This document shows, piece after piece, positions 53,527 to 63,637 of a DNA stretch of 64,000 bases. The stretch is taken from NCBI GenBank assembly GCA_002336915.1, contig DDET01000041.1:1-64000 (forward strand), read 5' to 3'. The number at the start of each line of letters is the position of its first letter. Within the stretch, counting starts at the first letter, position 1. Both the position numbers and the translations under genes were made by a program. The notes beneath the pieces were generated by a model. The model did not search any database. It saw nothing but the letters and a program-made list of their open reading frames with translations, and was not told the DNA's origin. Origin of the DNA: Bacteroidetes bacterium UBA1947 (GTDB taxonomy: Bacteria > Bacteroidota > Bacteroidia > Chitinophagales > Chitinophagaceae).

Positions 53527-53859
53527 ATGCGCACGGTTCTACTAGTACTTGCAGCCGGTTTATCAGTAGCCCTTTACAGGATGCTTAGCCGTGGTGGCAA
53601 AACTTTCACCTACGGGCGCACACAAACTATCTCTTTCCTTACAGACGGCTCCGAGCATGTCATCCAGGGGTCCGAAACAGGTTCCATAATTATCACCAGC
53701 AAAACTGTACTTATAGACGGCCTCGTTTATGTTCATAAACCTTCCGACAATGAGCAATTGCAGGCTATACTGGATTATGATGAAACAGGACTACGCAGCA
53801 TTCGTGTTATGCTCAATAACGGCGAGAAGCAATACTTCGTAGACAAGAACGGCAAATAA
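53527..53859 (+). CDS. Small exported or membrane-anchored protein of unknown function
   Basis: The 110-residue protein begins with a hydrophobic segment (RTVLLVLAAGLSVALYRML), followed by a beta-rich part (KTFTYGRTQTISFL, SIIITSKTVLIDGLVYVH, RSIRVMLNNGEKQYF). No family is recognised. The preceding 170 nt (53351-53526) show no gene. Confidence 0.55.
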   Translation: MRTVLLVLAAGLSVALYRMLSRGGKTFTYGRTQTISFLTDGSEHVIQGSETGSIIITSKTVLIDGLVYVHKPSDNEQLQAILDYDETGLRSIRVMLNNGEKQYFVDKNGK

Positions 53860-53870
53860 CAGGTACACGT

Positions 53871-55202
53871 TTATTGCACCTCTACTTTTTCATGCCATAC
53901 TGCATTTGCTACCATAACGCTTAGTATATAAATTCCGTTTGGCAGGTCGCTCTCTATTTGTACGACACCTTTATCAGCAACTGTAATTTCTTTCACGGTC
54001 ATTCCCCCCATGCTACTTATAACCACACTTACCTCGCCTCCTTTATACTCAGGCACTATCAAAGTGAAACATCCCCTGCTCGGGTTCGGGTAGATACCTA
54101 TACCTGCTTTTCTTATTATTTCTCTTACCCCACTCGGGTTGGTTATACGCCTTATTCTGTGGTTTTCATAATCAGCTATACATAAGTTGTTATTAATATC
54201 TACTGCAACTCCATAAGGAAAGTGCAACTCAGCCGCAATTGCAGCTCCTCCATCCCCGGAGTAGCCGGCGGTACCGTCACCGGCCACAGTTGTAATAATG
54301 CCTGCAGTATTTATCATCCGCACCCGGTTATTCCAGCCGTCCCCAATATATATCCGGTCCATATTGTCTGTCGCCACAGATATTGGTTCATCTAATTGTG
54401 CTGCAATTGCGGGGCCGTTATCACCACTATAGCCACTGGCTCCCGTACCGGCGATGGTGCTAATGGTGCCTGCGTTATCTATCTTCCTTATGCGTTCATT
54501 GTCGACATCTGCTATTAGGATATTACCATGGCTGTCAAAGCAAATATTCGCCGGGTTATTCAGTTGTGCAGCTGTCGCCCATCCACCATCACCACTGTAG
54601 CCCGCTGTGCCCGTACCCGCAATGGTTGTAATGATTCCCGCACTATTTATTTTGCGGATCCTGTGATTCGCCTGGTCCGTTATGTATACATTACCATCTG
54701 CATCTACGGCCACACCCCGTGGCGCATTTAACTCTGCCAGGTTTGCAAGGCCGCCATCTCCGCTATATGCCGCATTGCCCATGCCTGCTATGGTACTGAT
54801 GATTCCCGAACTGTTTACTTTTCGTACGCGGTTGTTGTTCTTATCAACTATGTACACATTGCCTGCCAGGTCGGCAGCAACTCCTATCGGGTCATTAAGG
54901 TCCGCACTCGTAGCCTGTATATTATCGCCGTTATACCCCGCATTACCTGTACCAGCTATGGTGCTTATGATGCCGCTCGAACTGATCATGCGGATCCGTC
55001 CGTTTCCCCTGTCGGCTATATAGATATTGCCGGCATTATCAGTGCAAAGGTTAAAGGGATGGTCCAGCTGTCCCAGAACTGCATTGTTGCCATCACCTGC
55101 GAAGCCGGCAGTACTCCCGGCAATTGTGTTTATTGTTTGCGCCTGCATTTTCATGGATATGCAGCAGCTTATCAAAGCAAAAACGTGGACATACTTTCTC
55201 AT
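53871..55202 (-). CDS. NHL-repeat T9SS type A cargo
   Basis: The start is the ATG read from 55202 (MRKYVHVFALISCC), giving ~443 residues. After the signal peptide come six or more NHL repeats (GDGNNAVLGQLDHPFNLC, VYIVDKNNNRVRKVNSSG, ADYENHRIRRI), a beta-propeller. The C-terminus (IGIYPNPSRGCFTLIV ... NGIYILSVMV) is a type A sorting domain. It should be secreted through T9SS and attached to the surface. Its DNA encodes near-identical repeat units, a possible site for copy-number change. Confidence 0.9.
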   Translation of the reverse strand: MRKYVHVFALISCCISMKMQAQTINTIAGSTAGFAGDGNNAVLGQLDHPFNLCTDNAGNIYIADRGNGRIRMISSSGIISTIAGTGNAGYNGDNIQATSADLNDPIGVAADLAGNVYIVDKNNNRVRKVNSSGIISTIAGMGNAAYSGDGGLANLAELNAPRGVAVDADGNVYITDQANHRIRKINSAGIITTIAGTGTAGYSGDGGWATAAQLNNPANICFDSHGNILIADVDNERIRKIDNAGTISTIAGTGASGYSGDNGPAIAAQLDEPISVATDNMDRIYIGDGWNNRVRMINTAGIITTVAGDGTAGYSGDGGAAIAAELHFPYGVAVDINNNLCIADYENHRIRRITNPSGVREIIRKAGIGIYPNPSRGCFTLIVPEYKGGEVSVVISSMGGMTVKEITVADKGVVQIESDLPNGIYILSVMVANAVWHEKVEVQ

Positions 55203-55271
55203 AAACAGTTTTGTCAATTACCATAACAAGATATTCAATTAAAAATTGTGCAACATTCCTGCTAACAAAAA

Positions 55272-55298
55272 GCAGGGGAAGCTTTTAGCTTCCCCTGC
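55272..55298 (-). terminator. Terminator of the downstream-reading T9SS cargo gene
   Basis: A 12-bp perfect stem (55272-55283 with 55287-55298, arm GCAGGGGAAGCT) and 3-nt loop is followed on the minus strand by a T-rich tract. It ends the gene at 55320-56786. Confidence 0.85.
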
Positions 55299-55319
55299 AA
55301 ATCACATATTAACAGACCT

Positions 55320-56786
55320 TTACTTTGCTATCTTTTGTACCTGTAGTGTTTCGGTCACGCCATTTTCGTGCACTACCTTAAGCGTATATAAGCCGCTGAG
55401 GGTGTTGCTGATGTCGAGATCTATATTATTACTTCCTTCACCTACTGTTTTATTCCAACTGTATACCACTTTACCATTCGCATCTATCAGCGACAGTTGT
55501 AACTGCTCATTGTTTGCAGTAATACATCTTACCGTTATCGATGTACCGCTTACAGGATTAGGGAATACACTGGTGGCAGTCAGCGCCGACCCGCAACCGG
55601 ATACTATGGTCTTTACTTCACTATATTTTTGTCGACCGTCAATGCCCTTATAGGCCAGGCGATAGTAATGCCTGCTGTTATCATTTGTAGCCTGCGTATA
55701 GTTTATTTCACCACTCTCACTAAGCTTCCAGGTTTTTAGCTGTTCAAAATTCTTTCCATCGGCACTGTGTTGCAGTGCAGCATACACCATATCGTGAGAA
55801 ACGTTGAAAGAAGCAGTTACTATGTTGCTGCAGCTGCCTTGCTTAACTGTAAAACTGTTAAGCGCAATATCCAGTGGCCCGAATACATCATACTGCAGCA
55901 CAGCCCTTATCATATATGCTTTTTGGAAACTTGGCCCGAAATCTTCATTATGTGCCCATCCCGGTATCGGACTTGTTGGCCAGTCCACCCAGGTCTTTCC
56001 CAGGGTAAATTTGCTATTGGTCAATCCAACCGCAAGTGTGCTGTCAAACTCAATCGCTGTAAATGCATACCTGCCTGCGGGCAACATTACCGGTCCACCG
56101 TGCATCATCACGTTATATTCCCTTGCAGAATCGTCCGGGTACAGCAATGTATCTGTTGTGGCCACAATGGTATCCGGCATTCCGGAGGTTGAATCTATGT
56201 TCCATATACATAAGGCATATCGCTCACCTGTATACCCCCGGGCCACTTGCAGGATGATGCTTTTTATAGTCGCCGAATCAAAAAACTCAAACTCATTTCC
56301 CAGGTACCCGCCATTACCTGCGCCTATCCCCAGCGAGCCGACCAATGTATCATTATCCCGGGCATATATTGTGTCTATTATATGTTGGAATTGGTAAACA
56401 GTATCATTCAGCGGCAGAAGGTCACTCTCTGCCTGCAAATGATAATATTTGATCGTGAACATCCCGGTATCCTGGGGCTTCCAGTTGCCTGCTGTGAATG
56501 TATCTGTTGCTAATATAGGTAGGCTATCCAGCACCGGGCTGGTATATAGCCCCACTTGCACTCCGTTCGCATCCAGTACCTTTACTTGCAGCATCACATC
56601 ATGTATAGTACCCAGCCCGCTGTTGGCGATCACTCCTCGCAAAGGCAGGGGGGCCGCCTGCGTCAATGGTATCTCTGTATATTGTGATATGATATCTGTA
56701 CTGCTTACAGATGCATCATAAACTATCTGCGCCTCAGACCCATATGCAAAACACAGTAAGCCGGCTAATAGTAAGGATCTTTTCAT
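55320..56786 (-). CDS. T9SS type A cargo of unknown passenger type
   Basis: The start is the ATG read from 56786 (MKRSLLLAGLLCFAYG), giving ~488 residues with a signal peptide. The passenger is beta-rich and shows no catalytic motif I recognise (QAAPLPLRGVIANSGLG, PVMLPAGRYAFTAIEFDS). The C-terminus carries a T9SS type A domain (VFPNPVSGTSITVRC ... SGLYTLKVVHENG). It is separated from the NHL cargo by a terminator. Confidence 0.85.
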   Translation of the reverse strand: MKRSLLLAGLLCFAYGSEAQIVYDASVSSTDIISQYTEIPLTQAAPLPLRGVIANSGLGTIHDVMLQVKVLDANGVQVGLYTSPVLDSLPILATDTFTAGNWKPQDTGMFTIKYYHLQAESDLLPLNDTVYQFQHIIDTIYARDNDTLVGSLGIGAGNGGYLGNEFEFFDSATIKSIILQVARGYTGERYALCIWNIDSTSGMPDTIVATTDTLLYPDDSAREYNVMMHGGPVMLPAGRYAFTAIEFDSTLAVGLTNSKFTLGKTWVDWPTSPIPGWAHNEDFGPSFQKAYMIRAVLQYDVFGPLDIALNSFTVKQGSCSNIVTASFNVSHDMVYAALQHSADGKNFEQLKTWKLSESGEINYTQATNDNSRHYYRLAYKGIDGRQKYSEVKTIVSGCGSALTATSVFPNPVSGTSITVRCITANNEQLQLSLIDANGKVVYSWNKTVGEGSNNIDLDISNTLSGLYTLKVVHENGVTETLQVQKIAK

Positions 56787-56852
56787 GATAATAACATTTT
56801 TTGATTGATCCTTTACCCTCAAAAAAATCATGCCTCTGTAGACGAATAGAGA

Positions 56853-57737
56853 TTACTTAATTATCATCGACCGCATCGATATTGATCCCATTTCAAACTG
56901 GTCGTTAAAGAAATTTACTTCTTCTCCTTTTTGCTTCATCCCCAGAGTATAGAAAATGGGCAATAAATGGTCGTAAGTAGGATGGGCCATTGCTGCGGTA
57001 TTGCCAAGCTTTTTTTGATAATCCAGGATAGACGCTGTATCACCTGCCTTTATCCATTCTGTGAACCGGGTATCAAATTCCTGCGCCCAGTCATACACTT
57101 CTGTGCCGCCGTTCCAGTTCACCTTGCCTAAATTATGCACCAGGTTGCCGCTGCCTATTATCAGCACACCTTTATCACGTAGCTTACGCAGTTGTTTGCC
57201 TATTTCATAGTGATATGCCGGCGGCTGGTAATAGTCAAGACTAAGCTGGAACACCGGTATATCCGCCGCAGGATACATCGGCATAAGCACACTCCATGTG
57301 CCATGGTCCAGCCCCCATTTATCATCACCTGCTACATGTGAGTAAGTAATAAGTTCTTTGGCAAGTGCAGCCATTTCAGGACTTCCCGGTGCAGGATATT
57401 GCGCATCGAACAGCTCTTTAGGAAAACCCCCAAAATCATGTATCGTTTCAGGATGCGTATTGGTTGTCACCTTAGTACCCTTCGTTATCCAGTGCGCCGA
57501 TATGGAAAGTATAGCCTGCGGCCTCGGTAGTTTCTTGCCCAGTTCCTGCCAGCTTTTATGCCATGCATTATCAGTTATCGCGTTCATCGGGTTGCCATGT
57601 CCTATGAACAATGCAGGCATGCGCTCTGCGGCATGCAAATTATTTTCGAGCGCCTTTAGCGCAGATAGTGCGGACATATTTATGAGTTGTGACATGGCCA
57701 ATACGCCACCCGCTTTTATAAATTTTCGACGTTGCAT
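56853..57737 (-). CDS. DODA/YgiD-type extradiol dioxygenase with Tat signal
   Basis: The start is the ATG read from 57737 (MQRRKFIKAGGVLAMS), giving 294 residues. The N-terminus is a Tat motif (RRKFIK) with a hydrophobic stretch. The LigB-like fold follows with metal-binding His residues in FIGHGNPMNA, SISAHWIT, ETIHDFGGFP and MAHPTYDHLLP. Family members cleave catechol rings such as DOPA or have other dioxygenase-like roles. Export through Tat suggests a folded metalloenzyme in the periplasm. It is followed by no obvious operon partner. Confidence 0.88.
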   Translation of the reverse strand: MQRRKFIKAGGVLAMSQLINMSALSALKALENNLHAAERMPALFIGHGNPMNAITDNAWHKSWQELGKKLPRPQAILSISAHWITKGTKVTTNTHPETIHDFGGFPKELFDAQYPAPGSPEMAALAKELITYSHVAGDDKWGLDHGTWSVLMPMYPAADIPVFQLSLDYYQPPAYHYEIGKQLRKLRDKGVLIIGSGNLVHNLGKVNWNGGTEVYDWAQEFDTRFTEWIKAGDTASILDYQKKLGNTAAMAHPTYDHLLPIFYTLGMKQKGEEVNFFNDQFEMGSISMRSMIIK

Positions 57738-57995
57738 CAACCATGTTCTTATACTGCAAGTTACGCCATCAAAGCAGCCTTTGCCAAATCAAAAACGCAA
57801 TGCTGCAATAACTCAAATTTACAATACATGTATATACATTCAATTTAGTTTTTTAATTGGGCTTCTCTATGTGCAGGCCACAGAGTGGCCGCATGTTAAT
57901 AGTCGGCAGGAGCTATGAAATCGCTAGTTCCATAGCAGCCGCATGTACCCGCGCAGGGCCACTGTGTAATATCCAATGCTGTATATTGTGTACTA

Positions 57996-58379
57996 ATGCT
58001 TCACCTGCTCGATATACTGCTGAACATTATCCGCGCCTGCATCATCCTCTTTTGCATTACGGGCTGGGCCTGGCGTCGCACACAGGTAGCCCATTTCATA
58101 CTCATTGCCTTCATCTTTGCCTCATGGTTCATTCTTGGTATATGCAAGGGCTGGGGCTACTGTCTCTTGACCGACCTTCACTGGCAGCTAAAAACGAAAC
58201 TCGGTGAGCAAAACCTACCTAATTCCTTTATCAAGTATGCGGTTGATAAAATATCCGGCCGCGACATCGACGCATCGCTTATCGATAAGGTAGCTATCGC
58301 CTGCTTTCTCGCCGCCACTCTTTTTGCCATTATCAATTTCATCCGCTACCTCAAAAGGCAAAGGGCCGTCACGCATTAG
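57996..58379 (+). CDS. DUF2784 membrane protein
   Basis: The 127-residue protein has three membrane helices and the DUF2784 pattern: WAWRRTQVAHFILIAFIFA, ILGICKGWGYCLLTDLHW with the C-x-LT-x-LE-like motif, and a C-terminal helix. The function of the family is unknown. The region upstream to 57738 contains no other gene. A bidirectional hairpin overlaps its 3' end. Confidence 0.82.
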   Translation: MLHLLDILLNIIRACIILFCITGWAWRRTQVAHFILIAFIFASWFILGICKGWGYCLLTDLHWQLKTKLGEQNLPNSFIKYAVDKISGRDIDASLIDKVAIACFLAATLFAIINFIRYLKRQRAVTH

Positions 58380-58392
58380 CGGACAGCCCTTT
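58360..58392. terminator. Bidirectional hairpin between DUF2784 and esterase-like genes
   Basis: A 7-bp AAAGGGC/GCCCTTT stem (58360-58366 with 58386-58392) with a T-rich right end overlaps the stop region of the DUF2784 gene and lies just before the 3' end of the convergent gene. Confidence 0.6.
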
Positions 58393-58412
58393 TATGAAGT
58401 ATTTGCCCATGC

Positions 58413-59957
58413 TTATTGCACAGCCAGTTTCCTGGTTATGCTTCCTGCTTTAGTATCTATGGTAATAAAGTATACACCCGGCGATATGCCGCTCATATTT
58501 ACTTTCGCCTGCAATGCATTCAGCTCATTTAGTGATCTTATAATGCGCCCTGTAATATCAGACACCTTTATCGACGATATTGCTATCCCATTGCTCTCCA
58601 CGTTCACATCTCCCGATGTAGGGTTCGGGAATATTTTCATATCGTTTACCGAAAGCGTAGTCTGGTTTACGCCGGCAGCCCATAAAGGCAGGCCCAGGCA
58701 GCGTTGCAGGCGTGGATTCAGATAGTTCATTATCGTATCTATATATTTAAGGGCTTTCGTCTTACTCATGTTCCAGTTGGTAGCCAACGCGTTATGATAT
58801 ATCGAATCGCAATGTGCTACTGTATAGTTATAAGGGGGGGCGGTACCTACAGTTACTGTAGCCGTTGAATCGAACCATTCCCATGGGCTGCCTTCTGTAC
58901 TGTCAGTAACCAAAGGGAACCAGCCATCAGCACCACCGTTCACGGCATTTGCCCTTGCCGTATATGCATCGTTGTATGCCGGAGGAGGCAGGAAGCAGTT
59001 GTTATTCCCCAAAGCATTAGCCCTGGGTATCACCCAGCCGCCGCCATATACATATACCACTGCCTGGTTCACGACAGGCACATAAACCATGCCCTGGATA
59101 TAAGGTGCAAAGGGGTCTGTGGGGCAATGAAAAGAGATCATTGGTGCATCACCAGCTGTCAGCCAACTGCTGTCACCAAGGGCGCCGCCCAGGTTGAATG
59201 CGAACTGAACATTGTTAGTATGCCCCAGTGAGTTGTTATCATAGTTATACGTAGCAGAACCACCATGACCATCTATATCACCCATAGCCGCTGTATTGAT
59301 GTAACAAAAGCCTGCTTGCAGGCCATAAGTTGGATCAGTAGTGCTGCTGATGAATTTAGCCAGCTGCAGTTGAGCAGAATCATGAAGCGTCACATAGTTA
59401 AGAGCCATATAGCCGCCGGTACCCTGGCCACCCATGATTATCTTGGTGCTGTCTATTTTGTAAGTGTTTGCACCTGCGGCATCTGCTTTGAAGAAGCGTA
59501 CCGCGGCTTTGGCATCCTGTATGGAACGGTAAACCGCCTGCAAGAGGCTTCCGCACCTGATATCTACTGTGCTGCCGTATGGATTCCAGCCCATGCGGTA
59601 GTCAATATTAGCTACGACATAACCGCGGCGTGCAAATTGCTTACAAATTTCCACTGTAGCGCTGTCAAAACGGCTGCCGGTAGGCGATCCATTGATCAGT
59701 GCAGGTATGTAGCTGCCGGTATGCATGAAAACGATAAGCGGCCTGGCTGGCATTGGGTCTGCCATCCCTCCCGGTTCATATACATCCATTTTTAGGTCTA
59801 TCAAACCCGGGGCGGCGGGGAATATCGAAATGTTCTTACCGTACGTAACATTCAGCGTACTTGTCGCTGTCGGGAATATCTCGCTAATAAACCGCTGGGC
59901 GTTTACTAACGAACTCATGGCCATTGCCACGATAAATAAGTAAATGTACTTCCGCAT
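58413..59957 (-). CDS. T9SS type A cargo with esterase-like alpha/beta hydrolase domain lacking the usual serine
   Basis: The start is the ATG read from 59957 (MRKYIYLFIVAMAMSSLV), giving ~514 residues. Residues ~30-430 resemble carboxylesterase/acyl-peptide-hydrolase folds (DVYEPGG, PLIVFMHTGSYI, RGYVVANIDYRMGW). At the nucleophile elbow the sequence is GGQGTGGY (residues 176-183), where family members have G-x-S-x-G; a glycine sits at the serine position. The C-terminus (FPNPTSGDVNVESNG ... GVYFITIDT) is a type A sorting domain. It may be a non-catalytic binding protein, or the nucleophile may lie elsewhere. Confidence 0.82.
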   Translation of the reverse strand: MRKYIYLFIVAMAMSSLVNAQRFISEIFPTATSTLNVTYGKNISIFPAAPGLIDLKMDVYEPGGMADPMPARPLIVFMHTGSYIPALINGSPTGSRFDSATVEICKQFARRGYVVANIDYRMGWNPYGSTVDIRCGSLLQAVYRSIQDAKAAVRFFKADAAGANTYKIDSTKIIMGGQGTGGYMALNYVTLHDSAQLQLAKFISSTTDPTYGLQAGFCYINTAAMGDIDGHGGSATYNYDNNSLGHTNNVQFAFNLGGALGDSSWLTAGDAPMISFHCPTDPFAPYIQGMVYVPVVNQAVVYVYGGGWVIPRANALGNNNCFLPPPAYNDAYTARANAVNGGADGWFPLVTDSTEGSPWEWFDSTATVTVGTAPPYNYTVAHCDSIYHNALATNWNMSKTKALKYIDTIMNYLNPRLQRCLGLPLWAAGVNQTTLSVNDMKIFPNPTSGDVNVESNGIAISSIKVSDITGRIIRSLNELNALQAKVNMSGISPGVYFITIDTKAGSITRKLAVQ

Positions 59958-60020
59958 ATTCGTAGTTTTAGTCAATTAAAGATAATAAAACTTTTAATTT
60001 TAATATTTAAACGCGAGATT

Positions 60021-62813
60021 TTACATATTATTTAACTCTATCAATAGAGACACATAAGCCACACGTCCCACCCTGGGGCCTCCGTATACTTCATAATGCA
60101 TTGTATTCAATACATTACTTGCTCCAAGCTTTAGGGTCGAGTACATTCTTGGGAAACGCCTGTTCACTTGTGCGTCTATTAGTCCATAACTGTCTATATG
60201 CCCGGTAAATTGGGGCGAGCCCTCAAAATCAAAGCCCTGCACCCATTTGTAATTCACATTAAAACCCCAATGCTTTAGGTCCCTGGCGTTGAAACCAACA
60301 TTGAATTTGTTTTCCGGTGTATTATAAGCAGGTATCAGTGGATCTGTGGATCCATGCCTGTCTAGTTTGTTATAAGAATAGTTGGTGATCACTGCAAAGT
60401 ACTTACCTATATAGTAGTTAAGCCCCAGCGACAGACCCATCGTTGTCACCTGGTCTATGGAATTGCTGGCCACCCTGTATGCATTATTGTAGATTATCTC
60501 AGGTGCCCCGCTATGCCTCAGCGTATCTACAGACAGGCCTATCTTATAGCCGATGAAATCTTTGTACCAGCTATAGTATGCACCCAGGTCTACATACAGC
60601 CTGCTGAACAACGTTCCCCTGTAGCCCACTTCTATTGTCTTCACTTTTTCGGGCACTACCGGCTTCACATTGAAGTATTCCAGCGAGTCGAAATTGATAT
60701 TCGCATCAAATGCCTTGATAAGAGAGGGCACGGTCACCAGGTTATTAAATCCATTCCTGTTGCCTATTAGTATTGCCCTGCCAGTTTGGTAATAAAGGTA
60801 CTGGTCGGCAAGTGTGGGATTGCGTATCGCACTCGAGAATGATACACGCACATATTGCTCTTTTGCGGGCTGATATACCAGCGAGGCGGCCGGCGAGAAC
60901 AGGAAGGGAAAATTCTGGTTCTTGTCCATCCTCATCGTTACGTTGGCCTTCAGCTTGTCATTCAGCAATCTTTTCTCCGCACCTGCATATACCCCAAATT
61001 CCCAGTTCCGGATAGTTGCTCCATTTGTATCTGCGAATATGGTGCCCTGCGAATTAGGGGCGTACAGCCTGAAGTTGGCACCCGTTGTTATGTCACAAAA
61101 TGCGGGCGTGAATTTATACTCGGCTTGGGCATGGTATAGCGCCGAATGATCGTAGAACATAGAACCCTTTTGCCCGTATGTCTTTCTCGATGTGATCCCT
61201 GCAAATGCAGTATCAAATTCATGCGTACCCGGCGCAAAATAGGGCTTGTCATTGGGTACTCTTTTTGTATCGCCCACACCGTTTGCGTATTCCTGTGTCT
61301 GCGCATGCCATAGTGCGAGTGTATCATAGTAGTTGTTGAAGGCAAAAGCATTAAGGTCCGATAACCATTGAATATATGGCGCCCCGAATACGGTTGGCTG
61401 CGGCGGAGCCCCCGGCAGTGCCTTTATGCGTGCCAGCCTGTCTGTCCTTGCCCACTCGTTCTCATAATCCTGCACCCAGTGGTCGTTCGATTTTGCTTCG
61501 CTCTGCAATTGCAGTGCAGTGAAATAAGCATCGTATGAGTTCCCTGCATTTTCATTAGTAGCATATGCCCTAATGAACCACTTGTTCTCATGCCTTATCT
61601 CTATCCTGTTTTGCAGCAGGAAGATGTCTTTAAGCATATATCGGTTATCACCCTGGTATATCGTAGTGCCGCTGCCCAGGTTCGATGCCAGTATGGCTTC
61701 TGTCTTCGGTGTTATTTTATAATGCATGGCCAGGCCCGCCTTCACATTATGCATGTTATAGTCTACAAGGTCCTTTTCTTCTTAGCCCTTCCGGTTAAAG
61801 GTACCAAGGCCTATATACGATCCCGGCGCGTTTCTGAAATCAGTGCCCGTTATAAACTCATCCCCGTAGGTATTTACTGCATCATAGCCTCCCGGGTTGT
61901 GTTCGCCCGTTAGCGATTGTGGGGTAGCACTCTTGTTATCTGCAGCCCAGTCCTTTGCGCGCAGGTAGTACAGGTTCACCTTGTAGCCGAATTTCTGCTC
62001 GCCTTTTTTATTCTTAAACACCTGTGCCCAGCGCAGCGCGCCTTCAAACATATCGCGCTCACCCGCCTTCAGGCTCACCTCGAGTCCGGGCTTATCAAAG
62101 GGGCTGCGACTATTGATGCTGATCACACCATTAAAGGCATTCGGCCCGTAAAATGCCGAGCTGGCACCCACTATCAGTTCCACCTTCTGCACATCCAGTT
62201 CACTTGCGCCCAAAAAATTGCCCAGCGAAAAATTCAGTCCCGGGCTCTGGTTGTCCACCCCGTCAATAAGCTGCAGTGAGCGCACCGGAGATGTGCTGCT
62301 GAAACCGCGCGTATTCAACACCTTAAAACCAAAGCTGGCCGATGCAAGGTCCACGCCTTTTAGCTGCCCCAGCCCTTCGTAGAAGTTCACCGCAGGTGTT
62401 TCCTTTATACCTATCCTGCTCATCGACTCCACTGTCAGTGGCGACTCTTTTTGTTTCTCCGTTATACGGTTGCCCAGCACATTTACATCGCTCAGCTGCA
62501 CCTCGCTGCTTTGCAGCCTTACCGTAATTCTTTTAGAATTTTTTACCACTATTTCCTGGCTCGTATAGCTTATGTAAGAAACCACTACCGTCAGCGGGAA
62601 AGCCTCATTCGTCCGTATCAGGAATTTACCATTCTCATCAGTCACGGTCCCGTTTTGCGTACCCTTTACCACTACGTTCACGCCCACGAGCGGATCATTG
62701 CTCTGCAGGTCTTTTACCAGGCCGTTAATTTCTTGCTGTGCAAAAACCGGTTGAGATAACGATGCTAAGAATAGGGAAATAAAAAGAGAGAAAGTGTAAT
62801 GGTATATCCTCAT
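60021..62813 (-). pseudogene. TonB-dependent receptor split by one in-frame TAA
   Basis: Reading from 62813, the first 343 codons encode a signal peptide (1-25), a carboxypeptidase-like domain (QEINGLVKDLQSNDPLVGVN), a plug domain (RGFSSTSPVRSLQLIDGVD, FYGPNAFNGVISI) and the start of the barrel. The frame stops at TAA (61782-61784) after TFNRKG. Translation of the same frame continues directly as EEKDLVDYNMHNVKAGL and encodes the rest of the barrel to 60021, 930 codons in all. No frameshift is involved. One base change would restore a full-length receptor. It is annotated as a probable pseudogene; read-through or sequencing error remain possible. Downstream ATG at 61754 could yield only a barrel fragment without a signal peptide. 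Confidence 0.85.
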
Positions 62814-62986
62814 ATATTACCGGTTATACAAACTTATATAAAATCCGGTACATTTTATAATTACGCAGGCATCAGGCGGGCAGGGGTTTTCCACAGTTGT
62901 GGGTATCTTTTATCGCCTGTAAAATGTGGATATCTTCATTTGGAGCAGCAATCGTCCTTTGTATCTTAGTAGCAGCATCCAGCATC

Positions 62987-63598
62987 ATGTCCACCCCCAT
63001 ATATTTAGAACAGCTCTCCAAAGACAAAAAGCTACTTAGGCTCATCAACGCCATACCGCCATTTAAGTTGAAAAAGCGGAAGAATATCTGCCTGCGCCTG
63101 TGCGCCTCCATCATGAGCCAGCAGCTATCCACCAAAGTAGCCAAGGTCATCTACGAGCGCTTCCTGGAGCTCTACGATGGTGGCGAGCCTACCCCGCAGC
63201 AGATCGTAGATACACCTCCTGCCACCCTGCGCGCCATTGGCCTCTCCAATGCAAAGGTCAGCTATGTGCAGAATGTGGCCCGCTACGCCATAGAGCACAA
63301 CATTACCGACAAGATGCTCTATAAAATGAGCAATGAAGAAGTCCTCGATTTCCTCACCCCCATAAAAGGGGTCGGCCGCTGGACGGTGGAGATGATGCTC
63401 ATGTTCACCCTTGGTCGCGAGGATATTTTCGCCCCCGATGACCTCGGCATTCAACAGGGCATGATACAGCTTTACAAGCTGGACCCCACAGATAAAAAAG
63501 CCCTGCGCGAAAAAATGTTGAAAATATCGGCCAAATGGAGCCCCTACCGCACTTATGCATGCATGTACCTCTGGCGCTATAAAGATGCAGGCATATAA
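62987..63598 (+). CDS. AlkA-like DNA-3-methyladenine glycosylase (HhH-GPD)
   Basis: The start is the ATG at 62987 (MSTPIYLEQLSKD), giving 203 residues; the longer frame begins with a hydrophobic run that lies in the upstream leader. The HhH-GPD hallmark is present: helix-hairpin-helix LTPIKGVGRWTVEMMLMF followed by the catalytic Asp in FAPDDLGIQQG. The enzyme removes alkylated purines from DNA and starts base-excision repair. It is shorter than E. coli AlkA, lacking its N-terminal TBP-like domain, as in MAG1-type enzymes. The next gene follows after 39 nt. Confidence 0.92.
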   Translation: MSTPIYLEQLSKDKKLLRLINAIPPFKLKKRKNICLRLCASIMSQQLSTKVAKVIYERFLELYDGGEPTPQQIVDTPPATLRAIGLSNAKVSYVQNVARYAIEHNITDKMLYKMSNEEVLDFLTPIKGVGRWTVEMMLMFTLGREDIFAPDDLGIQQGMIQLYKLDPTDKKALREKMLKISAKWSPYRTYACMYLWRYKDAGI

Positions 63599-63637
63599 GC
63601 GCAAGGCTAAAAGCGTAATTTAGCCCCCCCGGCACAA

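Noticed and set aside
60021..62813. Two separate receptor genes instead of one broken gene
   Set aside because: Both halves share one frame, together make a normal receptor, and the second half has no signal peptide of its own.
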